A DNA stretch of 39,214 nucleotides from an uncultured Mycoplasmatota bacterium (GTDB taxonomy: Bacteria > Bacillota_I > Bacilli_A > RF39 > UBA660). The stretch spans positions 1-39,214 of the forward strand of contig URWD01000009.1 of NCBI GenBank assembly GCA_900551525.1, read 5' to 3'. The position numbers and the translations under genes were made by a program. Each line of letters begins with the position of its first letter. Position 1 is the first letter of the stretch. The notes beneath the pieces were generated by a model, which was given only the letters and a program-made list of their open reading frames with translations, was not told the DNA's origin and made no database searches. Of the stretch, positions 24,567-32,470 are shown piece by piece.

Positions 24567-25106
24567 ATGAATTTATTCGAAGTAATATTACTTATAATTA
24601 TAATAACAGGTATACTAGCTATAATATATGCTACCATATATAATAATTTAGTTAGTTATAAACTTAAAATAGAAAAAGCAGAAGGAATTATTGATGAATC
24701 TCTAAGACAAAAATATGACATTATTTCTAAACTTAATATTGCAATTAAAAAAGTAGTAACAAAAAAAGATTATTTGAAAGAATACATTGATTTAAAAGAT
24801 AAAAGAATTAGTAATTATGAACTTGATAGAAAACTTACGGAAGCTTACAACATAATCCTTGAAGTAAAAAATGATCATGAAGAATTAAACACTAAAGAAT
24901 TTAATAAAGACCTAAAAGAAATCGACAAATTAAATGAAACATTAACTTCATGTAAAAGCTATTACAATAGCAATACTAGTGAATTAAATAAAATAATTAG
25001 AAAAGTTCCCACAAATTTAGTAGCAAAAATACACGGATATAAAATTAAACCATTCTTTGATGGTAAAAATATGCAAGATGCTGTTATAGATGACTTTAAA
25101 CTATAA
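24567..25106 (+). CDS. LemA-family membrane-anchored protein
   Basis: This protein of about 179 aa has an N-terminal membrane helix (about 2-22) and a long helical domain. The LemA signature is YNNLVSYKLKIEKAEGIIDESLRQKYDIISKLN, where the classic form is YNxLVxxRxxVexAxsqIdvqLkrRxdLIPNLv. Coiled-coil helices follow, and a C-terminal VPTNLVAKIHGYKIKPFFD matches the family's FP.Nl.A...g...ypFF block. LemA proteins are widespread, with no settled function. The Shine-Dalgarno GGTGAT at 24557-24562 points to the ATG at 24567 rather than the in-frame ATG at 24555. The stop codon is inside a terminator stem. Confidence 0.85.
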   Translation: MNLFEVILLIIIITGILAIIYATIYNNLVSYKLKIEKAEGIIDESLRQKYDIISKLNIAIKKVVTKKDYLKEYIDLKDKRISNYELDRKLTEAYNIILEVKNDHEELNTKEFNKDLKEIDKLNETLTSCKSYYNSNTSELNKIIRKVPTNLVAKIHGYKIKPFFDGKNMQDAVIDDFKL

Positions 25107-25116
25107 CAGTTTTTTA
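25081..25116 (+). terminator. Terminator overlapping the end of the LemA gene
   Basis: A 9-bp perfect stem CTGTTATAG / CTATAACAG (25081-25089, 25101-25109) with an 11-base loop, then seven T. The TAA stop at 25104-25106 is inside the right arm. Confidence 0.85.
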
Positions 25117-25223
25117 TTTAGAATAAACATACAATGTAAAAAAAATAAATTTACAAAAAAATGGACAAGTATCATAAGCAAATTTATTTTCACTTCATAG
25201 ATTATAATTGAAAGGAGTTCAAA

Positions 25224-26312
25224 ATGAATAATAATATAAAAAGGGCAAGACAACTAATTGATTGTTTTAATAAAGAAAATTCTAATGTAACTTACACATG
25301 TTTTGGTACTACTGGACCTACAGGGCCAACGGGACCTGCTGGTGCAACCATAACAGTCGGAGTAACAACTACAACAGCACCAGGAACAAATGCAAGTGTT
25401 GTTAATACCGGTACATCATCAAATGCTGTATTAGATTTTAGCATTCCAGCTGGTGCTACGGGTCCAACGGGTCCAACTGGTCCAACTGGTCCTCAAGGAT
25501 TACAAGGCGAAACAGGTTCTACTGGTCCAACTGGTCCTCAAGGGTTACAAGGCGAAACTGGTCCAACAGGTCCAACTGGACCTCAAGGGTTACAAGGCGA
25601 AACGGGTTCAACTGGTCCAACTGGCCCTCAAGGATTACAAGGCGAAACGGGTCCAACTGGTCCTACTGGTCCTCAAGGATTACAAGGTGAAATAGGCCCA
25701 ACAGGTCCTACTGGCCCTCAAGGATTACAAGGTGAAACGGGTCCAACTGGCCCTCAAGGATTACAAGGTGAAACTGGTCCAACTGGCCCTCAAGGGTTAC
25801 AAGGTGAAACTGGTCCAACTGGTCCTCAAGGATTACAAGGTGAAACTGGTCCAACGGGTCCAACTGGTCCAACTGGTCCTCAAGGATTACAAGGCGAAAC
25901 AGGCCCAACAGGTCCAACTGGCCCTCAAGGATTACAAGGTGAAACTGGTCCAACGGGTCCAACGGGTCCTCAAGGATTACAAGGTGAAACTGGTCCAACA
26001 GGTCCAACTGGCCCTCAAGGATTACAAGGTGAAACTGGTCCAACTGGTCCAACTGGTCCTACTGGTCCTCAAGGATTACAAGGCGAAACTGGGGCAAGCG
26101 GAGAAACTCCAACATTAGCAATTGGAACCATTACCACAGGAGCACCTGGTACAGAAGCTACAGCTTCAATAACTGGAACAGCACCTAATTATGTTTTAAA
26201 CTTAACAATTCCTCAAGGCCCAACAGGACCTCAAGGATTACAAGGTGAAACAGGTCCAACTGGTCCAACTGGTCCAACCGGCCCAACTGGTCCTACTGGT
26301 CCTACTGGATAG
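25224..26312 (+). CDS. Collagen-like Gly-X-Y repeat protein
   Basis: This 362-aa protein has a short N-terminal head (1-28, MNNNIKRARQLIDCFNKEN) with two Cys and no signal peptide. Collagen triplets then begin with GTTGPTGPTGP. The main block (residues about 77-290) has 14 units ending in GLQGE(T/I). Ten units are 15 residues or longer variants (for example GPTGPTGPQGLQGET), and three short ones have 12 residues. Two non-collagen modules with the pattern TITVG...APGTNASVV...NAVLDFSIP and TLAIG...APGTEATAS...NYVLNLTIP interrupt it, before residue 77 and near 295. It ends abruptly on Gly after GPTG repeats. Such BclA-like proteins trimerise and often coat spores or cell surfaces. Ribosome site AAAGGAG. 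Export route is not evident. Confidence 0.93.
   Translation: MNNNIKRARQLIDCFNKENSNVTYTCFGTTGPTGPTGPAGATITVGVTTTTAPGTNASVVNTGTSSNAVLDFSIPAGATGPTGPTGPTGPQGLQGETGSTGPTGPQGLQGETGPTGPTGPQGLQGETGSTGPTGPQGLQGETGPTGPTGPQGLQGEIGPTGPTGPQGLQGETGPTGPQGLQGETGPTGPQGLQGETGPTGPQGLQGETGPTGPTGPTGPQGLQGETGPTGPTGPQGLQGETGPTGPTGPQGLQGETGPTGPTGPQGLQGETGPTGPTGPTGPQGLQGETGASGETPTLAIGTITTGAPGTEATASITGTAPNYVLNLTIPQGPTGPQGLQGETGPTGPTGPTGPTGPTGPTG
25461..26090 (+). repeat. Tandem 45-bp and 36-bp coding repeats
   Basis: DNA repeats encode 14 GxxGPxGPQGLQGE units. Copies differ at third positions (GGT/GGC, ACA/ACG/ACT, GAAACA and so on), so they have diverged somewhat. Three consecutive 36-bp units lack one triplet pair relative to the 45-bp form. 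The region is prone to length change. Confidence 0.9.
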
Positions 26313-26405
26313 AATATTATACAAAATAAACTTCAATATAACTACGATAACAATTGTTACCCAATGTAATTACCAATGCTTACTTAATACTTAAAATAAG
26401 CTAAG

Positions 26406-26436
26406 AAATAAGACTTGGTTTTCCCAAGTCTTATTT
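26406..26436. terminator. Bidirectional terminator between the collagen-like gene and ung
   Basis: A 13-bp perfect stem AAATAAGACTTGG / CCAAGTCTTATTT with a 5-base loop. The ung stop at 26431-26433 lies in the right arm. TTTT follows on the plus side. Confidence 0.8.
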
Positions 26437-27090
26437 TGACCAATCAATTGGTACAAGCCCATTTTTAGATAAAAATTCATTAGTTTTAGAAAATGGTTTA
26501 CTACCAAAAAAACCTGAATAAGCAGAAAAAGGTGAAGGATGAGGGCTAGTAATAATGTAATGATGAGGATTAGTAATAAGTTTTGCTTTTTCTTTAGCAA
26601 AATTACCCCATAAAATAAATACAACTGGTTCATCCTTTAAATTAAGAAGTTTTATAATATAATCAGTCATTGGCTCCCATCCCAAATTTCTATGACTAGC
26701 AGCCTTATCTTTTTCAACAGTTAATACAGCATTAAGCAAAAGAACCCCTTGCTCAGCCCATTTTGTTAAATCTCCATTATCCTTCGGAGGAATACCTAAA
26801 TCATCATTTAATTCTTTATAAATATTTTGAAGTGAGGGAGGTATTTTTACTCCTTTTTGAACAGAAAATGAAAGACCATGAGCTTCCCCCTTACCATGAT
26901 ATGGATCTTGACCCACAATAACAACTTTAGTATTTTCATAACTAGTAAGCTTTAAAGCATTAAATATGTAATCCTTCGGAGGATAAATTTCTTTGACATC
27001 ATATTCATGCATAATTTTTCTATAAAAATTTTTAAAACCAGGACTATCCCAGATAACTTTTAACTTTTCATCCCAATCATTTCCAATCAT
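26431..27090 (-). CDS. ung: Uracil-DNA glycosylase
   Basis: This 219-aa family-1 UDG is the normal length for Ung. The active-site block VVIVGQDPYHGKGEAHGLSFSV has the catalytic Asp62. PPSLQNIYKEL follows, then LLLNAVLTVEKDKAASHRNLGWE, and the C-terminal ITSPHPSPFSAYSGFFGSKPFS carries the catalytic His and the Leu/Ser-loop equivalents. It removes uracil from DNA produced by cytosine deamination or dUTP misincorporation, starting base-excision repair. The ATG overlaps the MYG1-like stop as ATGA, so it is the last gene of the seven-gene rplI-dnaB operon and ends at a strong terminator. Very high confidence. Confidence 0.97.
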   Translation of the reverse strand: MIGNDWDEKLKVIWDSPGFKNFYRKIMHEYDVKEIYPPKDYIFNALKLTSYENTKVVIVGQDPYHGKGEAHGLSFSVQKGVKIPPSLQNIYKELNDDLGIPPKDNGDLTKWAEQGVLLLNAVLTVEKDKAASHRNLGWEPMTDYIIKLLNLKDEPVVFILWGNFAKEKAKLITNPHHYIITSPHPSPFSAYSGFFGSKPFSKTNEFLSKNGLVPIDWSK

Positions 27091-27887
27091 TTTAAAGCCT
27101 CCTTGACAGCATGCATAATTTCTTCAAAACTATTTGATGCTACTAAGAATCTACTTGTATGACAAAATCTCAAATAAGGTGGAAGATTTTTAACCCACTC
27201 TTTAGGAAAATCCTTCTTAAGTTCATTTGTATCTGGACTTATAGTTACTCCTTGCGCAGCAAATCCTCCTCTATTAGACGGATACACAACATAAATAGCT
27301 TCTGTAAATGGCAAATAATCTTTATAAAAAAGCGGTTCATCTAAAACAACTATTCTTTTATCCTCAGCTTCTTCATAATACTTTTTTACCTTCACTAAAT
27401 CCATTTCATGTCTCTTTTGTTTATCTACCATATTTATAAGTATTTTTCTAGCAAACTCCATTGCTTCAAAAAATTCATTATCACTATTTTTAACATCCTC
27501 AGGATTAAAAGCATCAATAGCAATTGCTAACGCATTATAACTTCCTGTATTATCTGCCAAATCTAAATCTTGAATTAATTTTCTATCAATACTTTCATAA
27601 ACATAATTTCCATATAAAGATGGTGCAAATTCTCTCCATAACTTTCCAAAAGCAGCATAAGGAATGCCATTTCCACGAACTTCATTATCAGCCATATGAT
27701 GATCAAATTTCCCCATTCCTATATCAAAAACCAAGCCTTCAAAATCATACGGAACAATATTACTCCTTATAATTTTTATATCTGGATTTATTATCTTTAA
27801 AAAAGCAGCTCCGAATACATCATCAGCATGAAACTTTCCTGCATGTGTCAAAGCTACTTTCATATTTTTAACTCTTTCTATTTCCAT
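27087..27887 (-). CDS. MYG1-family (UPF0160) putative DHH-superfamily exonuclease
   Basis: This 266-aa protein starts with VALTHAGKFHADDVFGAAFLKI, with FDIGMGKFDHHMADNEVRGNGIPYAAFGKLWREF next. These are the conserved His/Asp blocks of the MYG1 family, related to DHH phosphoesterases. The end (LPPYLRFCHTSRFLVASNSFEEIMHAVKEAL) is also typical. Eukaryotic MYG1 acts as a 3'-5' RNA exonuclease; bacterial members are little studied. The protein is shorter than the eukaryotic one but complete for bacterial relatives. It follows rlmH by 6 bases and overlaps ung by 4. Start ATG 27887 has GAGG upstream; ATG 27863 is an alternative. Confidence 0.88.
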   Translation of the reverse strand: MEIERVKNMKVALTHAGKFHADDVFGAAFLKIINPDIKIIRSNIVPYDFEGLVFDIGMGKFDHHMADNEVRGNGIPYAAFGKLWREFAPSLYGNYVYESIDRKLIQDLDLADNTGSYNALAIAIDAFNPEDVKNSDNEFFEAMEFARKILINMVDKQKRHEMDLVKVKKYYEEAEDKRIVVLDEPLFYKDYLPFTEAIYVVYPSNRGGFAAQGVTISPDTNELKKDFPKEWVKNLPPYLRFCHTSRFLVASNSFEEIMHAVKEALK

Positions 27888-27893
27888 AATACC

Positions 27894-28331
27894 TCACTTA
27901 TGATACATTTCATGATTATTAATCTTACAAGCCCTATAAATTTGTTCAAGCAAAATACCTCTAAACAAACCATGAGGAAAAGTCATTTTTGAAAAACTAA
28001 TTAATTCATCACAAAGACTTCTAACCTCATCATTAAGCCCTAAAGAACCCCCAATAATAAATGTAATATTACTATTTCTAGGTAAAACATTATCTATTTT
28101 TTCAGCAAATTCTACACTTGTAATCATTTTTCCACTTAAATCAAGTCCAATGTTATAATCACTTTTTTTAATATTTTTTACTAAATTATTAATTTCTTTA
28201 TCATAATCAGCAAAATCTTTAAGTTCAACTATTTCTATTTTAATATACTTACCTATTCTTTTCTTATAATCATCTATTAACTTATCTAAATAATCTTCTT
28301 TTATTTTACCAATACATAATATTTTAATCAT
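27894..28331 (-). CDS. rlmH: 23S rRNA (pseudouridine-1915-N3)-methyltransferase RlmH
   Basis: This 145-aa SPOUT-family methyltransferase has N-terminal IKILCIGKIKEDYLDKLIDDYKKRI and the SAM-binding trefoil knot FIIGGSLGLNDEVR. It also has FSKMTFPHGLFRGILLEQIYRACKINNHEMYHK, where the family ends in H..(A/I)R..L.EQ.YRA..I..g..YH(K/R). RlmH methylates pseudouridine 1915 in helix 69 of 23S rRNA on the assembled ribosome, as a homodimer. The usual length is about 155-159, so this is slightly short but complete. It overlaps walJ by 4 (ATGA). The walJ-rlmH neighbourhood recalls Bacillus yycJ...yydA. Confidence 0.96.
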   Translation of the reverse strand: MIKILCIGKIKEDYLDKLIDDYKKRIGKYIKIEIVELKDFADYDKEINNLVKNIKKSDYNIGLDLSGKMITSVEFAEKIDNVLPRNSNITFIIGGSLGLNDEVRSLCDELISFSKMTFPHGLFRGILLEQIYRACKINNHEMYHK

Positions 28332-29092
28332 ATTTCTATTACTTCCGTTTTTTCATTTTGTCTAGCACATTCAATATTTTCAAAATCAATACCATATTCT
28401 TTAAAAGTATTATTTATAGTATCCATTGCTACACTTTCTGTATTATTAGTTTCACTCAAGTGAATTAATACTATCTTCTTAGTTTTATCTCCGATTAACT
28501 TAGTTAAATAAAATGATGATGCTTTATTAGAAAGGTGGCCTTCATCAGAAAGTACTCTTCTTTTAAGCCAATCTGGATAAGGTCCATGTGTAAGAAGTTC
28601 TATATCGTGATTACTTTCAAAAAGGTAAACATCTAAATTTTTCAAATATTTAAAATTCTTAGTATTTACATAACCTGTATCTGTTACATAACATATTTTC
28701 TTTCCATCTTCTTCAAAAACATAATTTCTAGAATCTGGGGCATCATGACTAGACTTAAATGAAGTAATATGTACTCCATCTAAGTCTATTTCATCTTCAA
28801 GCACGATAATATGTTTATATTCCTTTACATCTTCAATTGAATAAAATAGTTTTTCACTAACAATAAGTGCCGCCCCAGTTTTATCCAAAACCGTTTTAAG
28901 ACCAGCAATATGGTCTGAATGATTATGGGTAATAACCACATAATCAATTGATTTAATATCCACTCCAATATCTTTTAAATTTTCATTAATATATTTATAA
29001 TTTCTTCCAGCATCTAACAAAAACTTTTTATTTTTTGTTTCTAAATAAGTTACATTACCTTTAGAACCACTTGATAACACTACAACTTTCAT
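28328..29092 (-). CDS. walJ: WalJ/YycJ-type metallo-beta-lactamase-fold hydrolase
   Basis: This 254-aa MBL-fold protein begins VVVLSSGSKGNVTYLE (the family has SSGSSGNxx). The metal-binding motif HNHSDH at residues 56-61 is followed by further ligands in FKSSHDAPDSRNYVF, YVTDTGYV and FESNHDIELL, and the family's HLSN box. YycJ proteins are exonuclease-like and sit with the WalRK wall-regulation genes in Bacilli, affecting DNA repair and wall regulation. No WalRK genes are in this window. Its ATG overlaps the M23 stop as TAATG, and rlmH follows with ATGA overlap, all in one operon. Confidence 0.88.
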   Translation of the reverse strand: MKVVVLSSGSKGNVTYLETKNKKFLLDAGRNYKYINENLKDIGVDIKSIDYVVITHNHSDHIAGLKTVLDKTGAALIVSEKLFYSIEDVKEYKHIIVLEDEIDLDGVHITSFKSSHDAPDSRNYVFEEDGKKICYVTDTGYVNTKNFKYLKNLDVYLFESNHDIELLTHGPYPDWLKRRVLSDEGHLSNKASSFYLTKLIGDKTKKIVLIHLSETNNTESVAMDTINNTFKEYGIDFENIECARQNEKTEVIEI

Positions 29093-30579
29093 TAGAACCT
29101 AATATACCTCGTTGGATTTTGGAATGAATAAGAACCATGGAACGGATGGCCTATCGAAACACCAAAGTGAAGATGTGTACCAGCAGTTGGATTATATTTA
29201 CTTGGTGCTGGAAGAACAAAACCAGTATTACCCATTTCTCCAATTTGATCACCTTTTTTAACACTTTGACCTTCTTTTACAGTAGCTCCATACATATGAG
29301 CATATTGTGTATAAATATTACCTTCATGTTCAATAATTACAAAGTTACCATCTGTACTTCTATAACCAACTTCAACAACAGTACCATCAGCAACAGCAAA
29401 TATTCTTGATCTATAACCAGTACCAGAAATATCAATACCATCGTGGTGTTTTCCCCATCTCCATTGGAAAGGACTTGTAACAACATAAGGATATTCTGTA
29501 GGATAACCCCAACCACTAGTTGGATAATAATATCCACCATATCTTTTACCAATTGTATATTGTTCTTCAACCATTTCTCTTATAACTTTTCTATCTTTAA
29601 TTTCAACACCAGTTGAACGTTCACCATTAATAACTTGGTATGAACTATGAATCAAAGTTATACCATTAACACCTGCTCTTGTAAGTTCTTTATAACTAGG
29701 TTCTTTTGTATTATCAACAACAGGATTTGCAGTTGTATATGGGGTAATATTTTCATTAATTTCATATACATCATATGTAAGTGTTATAATCGGGTCAATG
29801 ATAGTGATATTAACACTACTACCCACAGCAAGTAAAGAATCTTCACTTTTATACTTAGGATTTGCAATTAAAAATTCTTGTGAGTTCATTTTATTATCTT
29901 CACTAATACTTGCAATACTATCACCAGCTTTAACAGTATAAGTATCCATTTTAGCATCTGGCCCAAATAGCAAATACTGACTTAAACTTTCAACATCAGT
30001 ATATATTTTTTCTTTAACACTAATATAACTTTCTTTAATAGTAATAGCCTCATCAAATGCCATATTTTCTATAACAGAACCAATTTCTGTAATACTACGA
30101 TGACCATTATTATAATCATCTAACTCTTCTTCAGTTACAAACGATAAAACATATTTTTTTAAAGCTTCTTCAAATACATTTCTATCGAGTACATTTATAA
30201 CAATTTTTTCTTTATCTTGAGGTTTAATAGTTATAACATAACCTTTAATTGTAAAATCATCTGCATTTTCTATTTTTTTGTAAATATCCTCTACCCCCAT
30301 ATAGCTTTCATCAAACGTTTTTACTTCTACTATATCAATACCATCCGGAGGATAAACATAATCAACATTATACTTATCTTTTATATTTTGTTGTTCTTTA
30401 TTTATCAAACTATATAATTCATTTTCATCTTGAATAAGACCAATTTCTTTACCATCTAAATATATTTGATAACCTTTTAAAGCTTCATCAAAACCATAAT
30501 CATATTTTTCATTTAAAATATATAAAACAACAATTAATATTGATAAACTAGCAGTTATAATTTTACTTTTATTATTCAT
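29092..30579 (-). CDS. Anchored LysM-G5-M23 peptidoglycan endopeptidase
   Basis: This protein is about 495 aa. An N-terminal membrane helix (about 6-24) leads to a helical stalk, then LysM (about 213-260, TYTVKAGDSIASISEDNKMN) for glycan binding. G5-like strands follow (about 265-345, ENITPYTTANPVVD...IKDRKVIREMVEEQY). The M23 domain ends the protein, with HHDGID (His379, Asp383) and HLHFGVSIG (His469, His471) as zinc ligands. The enzyme cleaves cross-bridge or stem peptide bonds outside the cell, for growth or division. ATG 30585 is in frame, but GGAG of the dnaB tail is correctly spaced before ATG 30579, so that start is chosen. It overlaps the dnaB end by 8 bases. High confidence. Confidence 0.93.
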   Translation of the reverse strand: MNNKSKIITASLSILIVVLYILNEKYDYGFDEALKGYQIYLDGKEIGLIQDENELYSLINKEQQNIKDKYNVDYVYPPDGIDIVEVKTFDESYMGVEDIYKKIENADDFTIKGYVITIKPQDKEKIVINVLDRNVFEEALKKYVLSFVTEEELDDYNNGHRSITEIGSVIENMAFDEAITIKESYISVKEKIYTDVESLSQYLLFGPDAKMDTYTVKAGDSIASISEDNKMNSQEFLIANPKYKSEDSLLAVGSSVNITIIDPIITLTYDVYEINENITPYTTANPVVDNTKEPSYKELTRAGVNGITLIHSSYQVINGERSTGVEIKDRKVIREMVEEQYTIGKRYGGYYYPTSGWGYPTEYPYVVTSPFQWRWGKHHDGIDISGTGYRSRIFAVADGTVVEVGYRSTDGNFVIIEHEGNIYTQYAHMYGATVKEGQSVKKGDQIGEMGNTGFVLPAPSKYNPTAGTHLHFGVSIGHPFHGSYSFQNPTRYIRF

Positions 30580-31915
30580 TTTCATCTCCAGCTGCCTTTA
30601 ATTGACTCTTAAAACTACTCATATTAAGTTCAAATAATAGGTTAACTGTTCCAAGTCCTCCTTTTCTGTGCTTAGCAATAATTAATTCTGCTGGCACTAT
30701 TTTTTGATTAAAATCTTTAGCTTTTTCATAATAATCTTTACGATTTATGAAAAGTACCATATCGGCATCTTGTTCTAGTGACCCAGATTCACGTAAGTCT
30801 GCAAGCATTGGTTGATTGCTTTCTCTTTTTTCAGCACTTCTTGATAATTGTGATAATGCTATAACAGGAACACCAAGCTCTAAGGCCATAGTTTTAAGAG
30901 AACGAGATATTTCTGATACTTCCACTTGACGTGACTCAACTCTTCTAGAACCACTACTTACAAGTTGTAGGTAGTCGATTACAACTAAACCTAAGCCATC
31001 TTCACTATTAGCAAGTCTTCTACATTTAGCTCTAATTTCTTGAGCAGTAACACCAGCATTATCTTCAATATATATATTTGTATCTGCCAGTTGTGATAAA
31101 GCTTCATTATATCTCTTCCAATCTTTTTCTTGCATATTACCAGTTTGAAGTTTATACGCATCAATTTGCCCAATTGAAGAAATCATACGATTAATAAGCA
31201 TTTCTGCTGACATTTCTAAGTTGAATATGGCAACAGCCTTTTTGGTATGTGTTGCAGCATAAGCAGCCATATTTAAAGCAAGCGCAGTTTTTCCCATCCC
31301 AGGTCTAGCAGCAAGAATTATCATTTCACCGCCTTGAAATCCAGTAGTTATTTTATCAAAATCCGGAAAACCAGTTTCAATACCAGTAATACTTCTCTTA
31401 TTTTTAGCAAGTTCTTCTAGTTTAGCTTGTGCTCTTCTAAGTATTTCACTAATTGGTACAAAATCCCCAACACTTCTTGCTCTTACAACATTTAATATAT
31501 TCTTTTCAGCACTATCTAATAATCTATTTACATCTTCTTCATCATATGTTGTTGTAATAATATCATTAGCTGTTTCAATTAAATTTCTTCTAACAGCATA
31601 ATCTTTAATAATCTTAATATAAAAATCTAAATTAGCACTTGTTACTACACTATCAATTACTTCAGTAATATAATCAAGTCCAACAGCATTAAATTTCTTA
31701 TCTTTATCTAGTTCATTTCTAAGAGTTGTAATATCAATCGGTGTCTTACTTTCATGTAAACTTTTTATTGCATTAAATATATATCTATTTCTCTCATCAA
31801 AGAACATATCACTTGTTACTTCTTCAACAATTTTACTTACTTCATTATTATTTAAAAAAGCAACACCTAAGACACTCATCTCAGCTTCCTGATTAAAAGG
31901 CATACTTCTTGCCAT
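30572..31915 (-). CDS. dnaB: Replicative DNA helicase DnaB
   Basis: This 447-aa DnaB (called DnaC in Bacillus) has N-terminal MPFNQEAEMSVLGVAFLNN and a helical hairpin domain, then a linker. The RecA-type motor has Walker A ARPGMGKTALALN and Walker B LGLVVIDYLQLVSS, with SRSLKTMALELGVPVIALSQLSR and the arginine finger region RESGSLEQDAD. It forms the hexameric ring that unwinds DNA at the replication fork. It is 8 bases after rplI, as in many Bacilli. The last codons carry the ribosome site of the M23 gene. Length is normal and certainty is very high. Confidence 0.98.
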   Translation of the reverse strand: MARSMPFNQEAEMSVLGVAFLNNNEVSKIVEEVTSDMFFDERNRYIFNAIKSLHESKTPIDITTLRNELDKDKKFNAVGLDYITEVIDSVVTSANLDFYIKIIKDYAVRRNLIETANDIITTTYDEEDVNRLLDSAEKNILNVVRARSVGDFVPISEILRRAQAKLEELAKNKRSITGIETGFPDFDKITTGFQGGEMIILAARPGMGKTALALNMAAYAATHTKKAVAIFNLEMSAEMLINRMISSIGQIDAYKLQTGNMQEKDWKRYNEALSQLADTNIYIEDNAGVTAQEIRAKCRRLANSEDGLGLVVIDYLQLVSSGSRRVESRQVEVSEISRSLKTMALELGVPVIALSQLSRSAEKRESNQPMLADLRESGSLEQDADMVLFINRKDYYEKAKDFNQKIVPAELIIAKHRKGGLGTVNLLFELNMSSFKSQLKAAGDENE

Positions 31916-31923
31916 AAACCCTC

Positions 31924-32364
31924 CTATTTAACTAATTCAACATTTAAGTCAAATTTAACTTTCTTATGAAGTTCAATTACTACTTTAGTAACCCCTAAAC
32001 TACTTATAGCAATATCGCTTTTTATACATTTTTTATCTATTTTATATCCCATATCCTTTAATTTTTCAGATATTTGCTTATTAGATATCGTACCAAATAC
32101 TTTATCTGTTTCACCAGTTTTTACTTTAAAAGTTATAGTTTTACCATCTAATTTCTTTTTTATTTCATTTAAACTAGCTACTAAAGCATCTTCATTTTTT
32201 TGCCTTTCGTCTAATTCTTCACTTAATATTTCACTACTTCTTTTTGTATAAGGAACAGCTAAATTATTTTTAATTAAATAATTATTAGCATAACCATCAC
32301 TTACATTAATTACACTATCCTTTTTACCCTTTCCTTTTACATCACTTAATAAAATTACTTTCAT
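31924..32364 (-). CDS. rplI: Ribosomal protein L9
   Basis: This 146-aa protein has N-terminal MKVILLSDVKGKGKKDSVINVSDGYANNYLIKNNLAVPYT, the L9 N-domain. A long linker helix follows (SEILSEELDERQKNEDALVASLNEIKKKLDG), then the C-domain. L9 binds 23S rRNA near the L1 stalk base and protrudes from the ribosome. It is first in the operon with dnaB. AAGGAGG is upstream and an extended -10 promoter precedes it. Certainty is very high. Confidence 0.98.
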   Translation of the reverse strand: MKVILLSDVKGKGKKDSVINVSDGYANNYLIKNNLAVPYTKRSSEILSEELDERQKNEDALVASLNEIKKKLDGKTITFKVKTGETDKVFGTISNKQISEKLKDMGYKIDKKCIKSDIAISSLGVTKVVIELHKKVKFDLNVELVK

Positions 32365-32390
32365 TTAAAAGACCTCCTTAAGTAAACAAT

Positions 32391-32419
32391 ATTATAACAT
32401 TTTTATAACAAAAAAACAA
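32391..32419 (-). promoter_or_regulatory. Promoter of the rplI-dnaB-...-ung operon
   Basis: -35 TTGTTT (32414-32419), a 17-base spacer and -10 TATAAT (32391-32396) with TGT extended -10, minus strand. The T tract of the previous gene's terminator overlaps the -35. Confidence 0.65.
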
Positions 32420-32448
32420 TTTCAAAGTGCAAATTTTGCACTTTGAAA
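32420..32448 (-). terminator. Terminator after the MBOAT gene
   Basis: An 11-bp perfect stem TTTCAAAGTGC / GCACTTTGAAA with a 7-base loop. On the minus strand it leads into TTGTTTTTTT. A further copy of GCACTTTGAAA lies at 32459-32469, so a second alternative hairpin is possible. Confidence 0.8.
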
Positions 32449-32470
32449 CCAAACAATTGCACTTTGAAAT

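Noticed and set aside
25196..25208. TATAAT at 25203-25208 and a CATAnnnTA sporulation-type -10 just before the collagen-like gene
   Set aside because: The start would fall at or inside the ribosome site at 25212-25217, and no matching -35 sits at the right distance.
25453..26118. Long open frames in the other frames and opposite strand of the collagen-like repeats
   Set aside because: They follow from stop-free repetitive DNA; the Gly-X-Y frame has the ribosome site and the collagen pattern.
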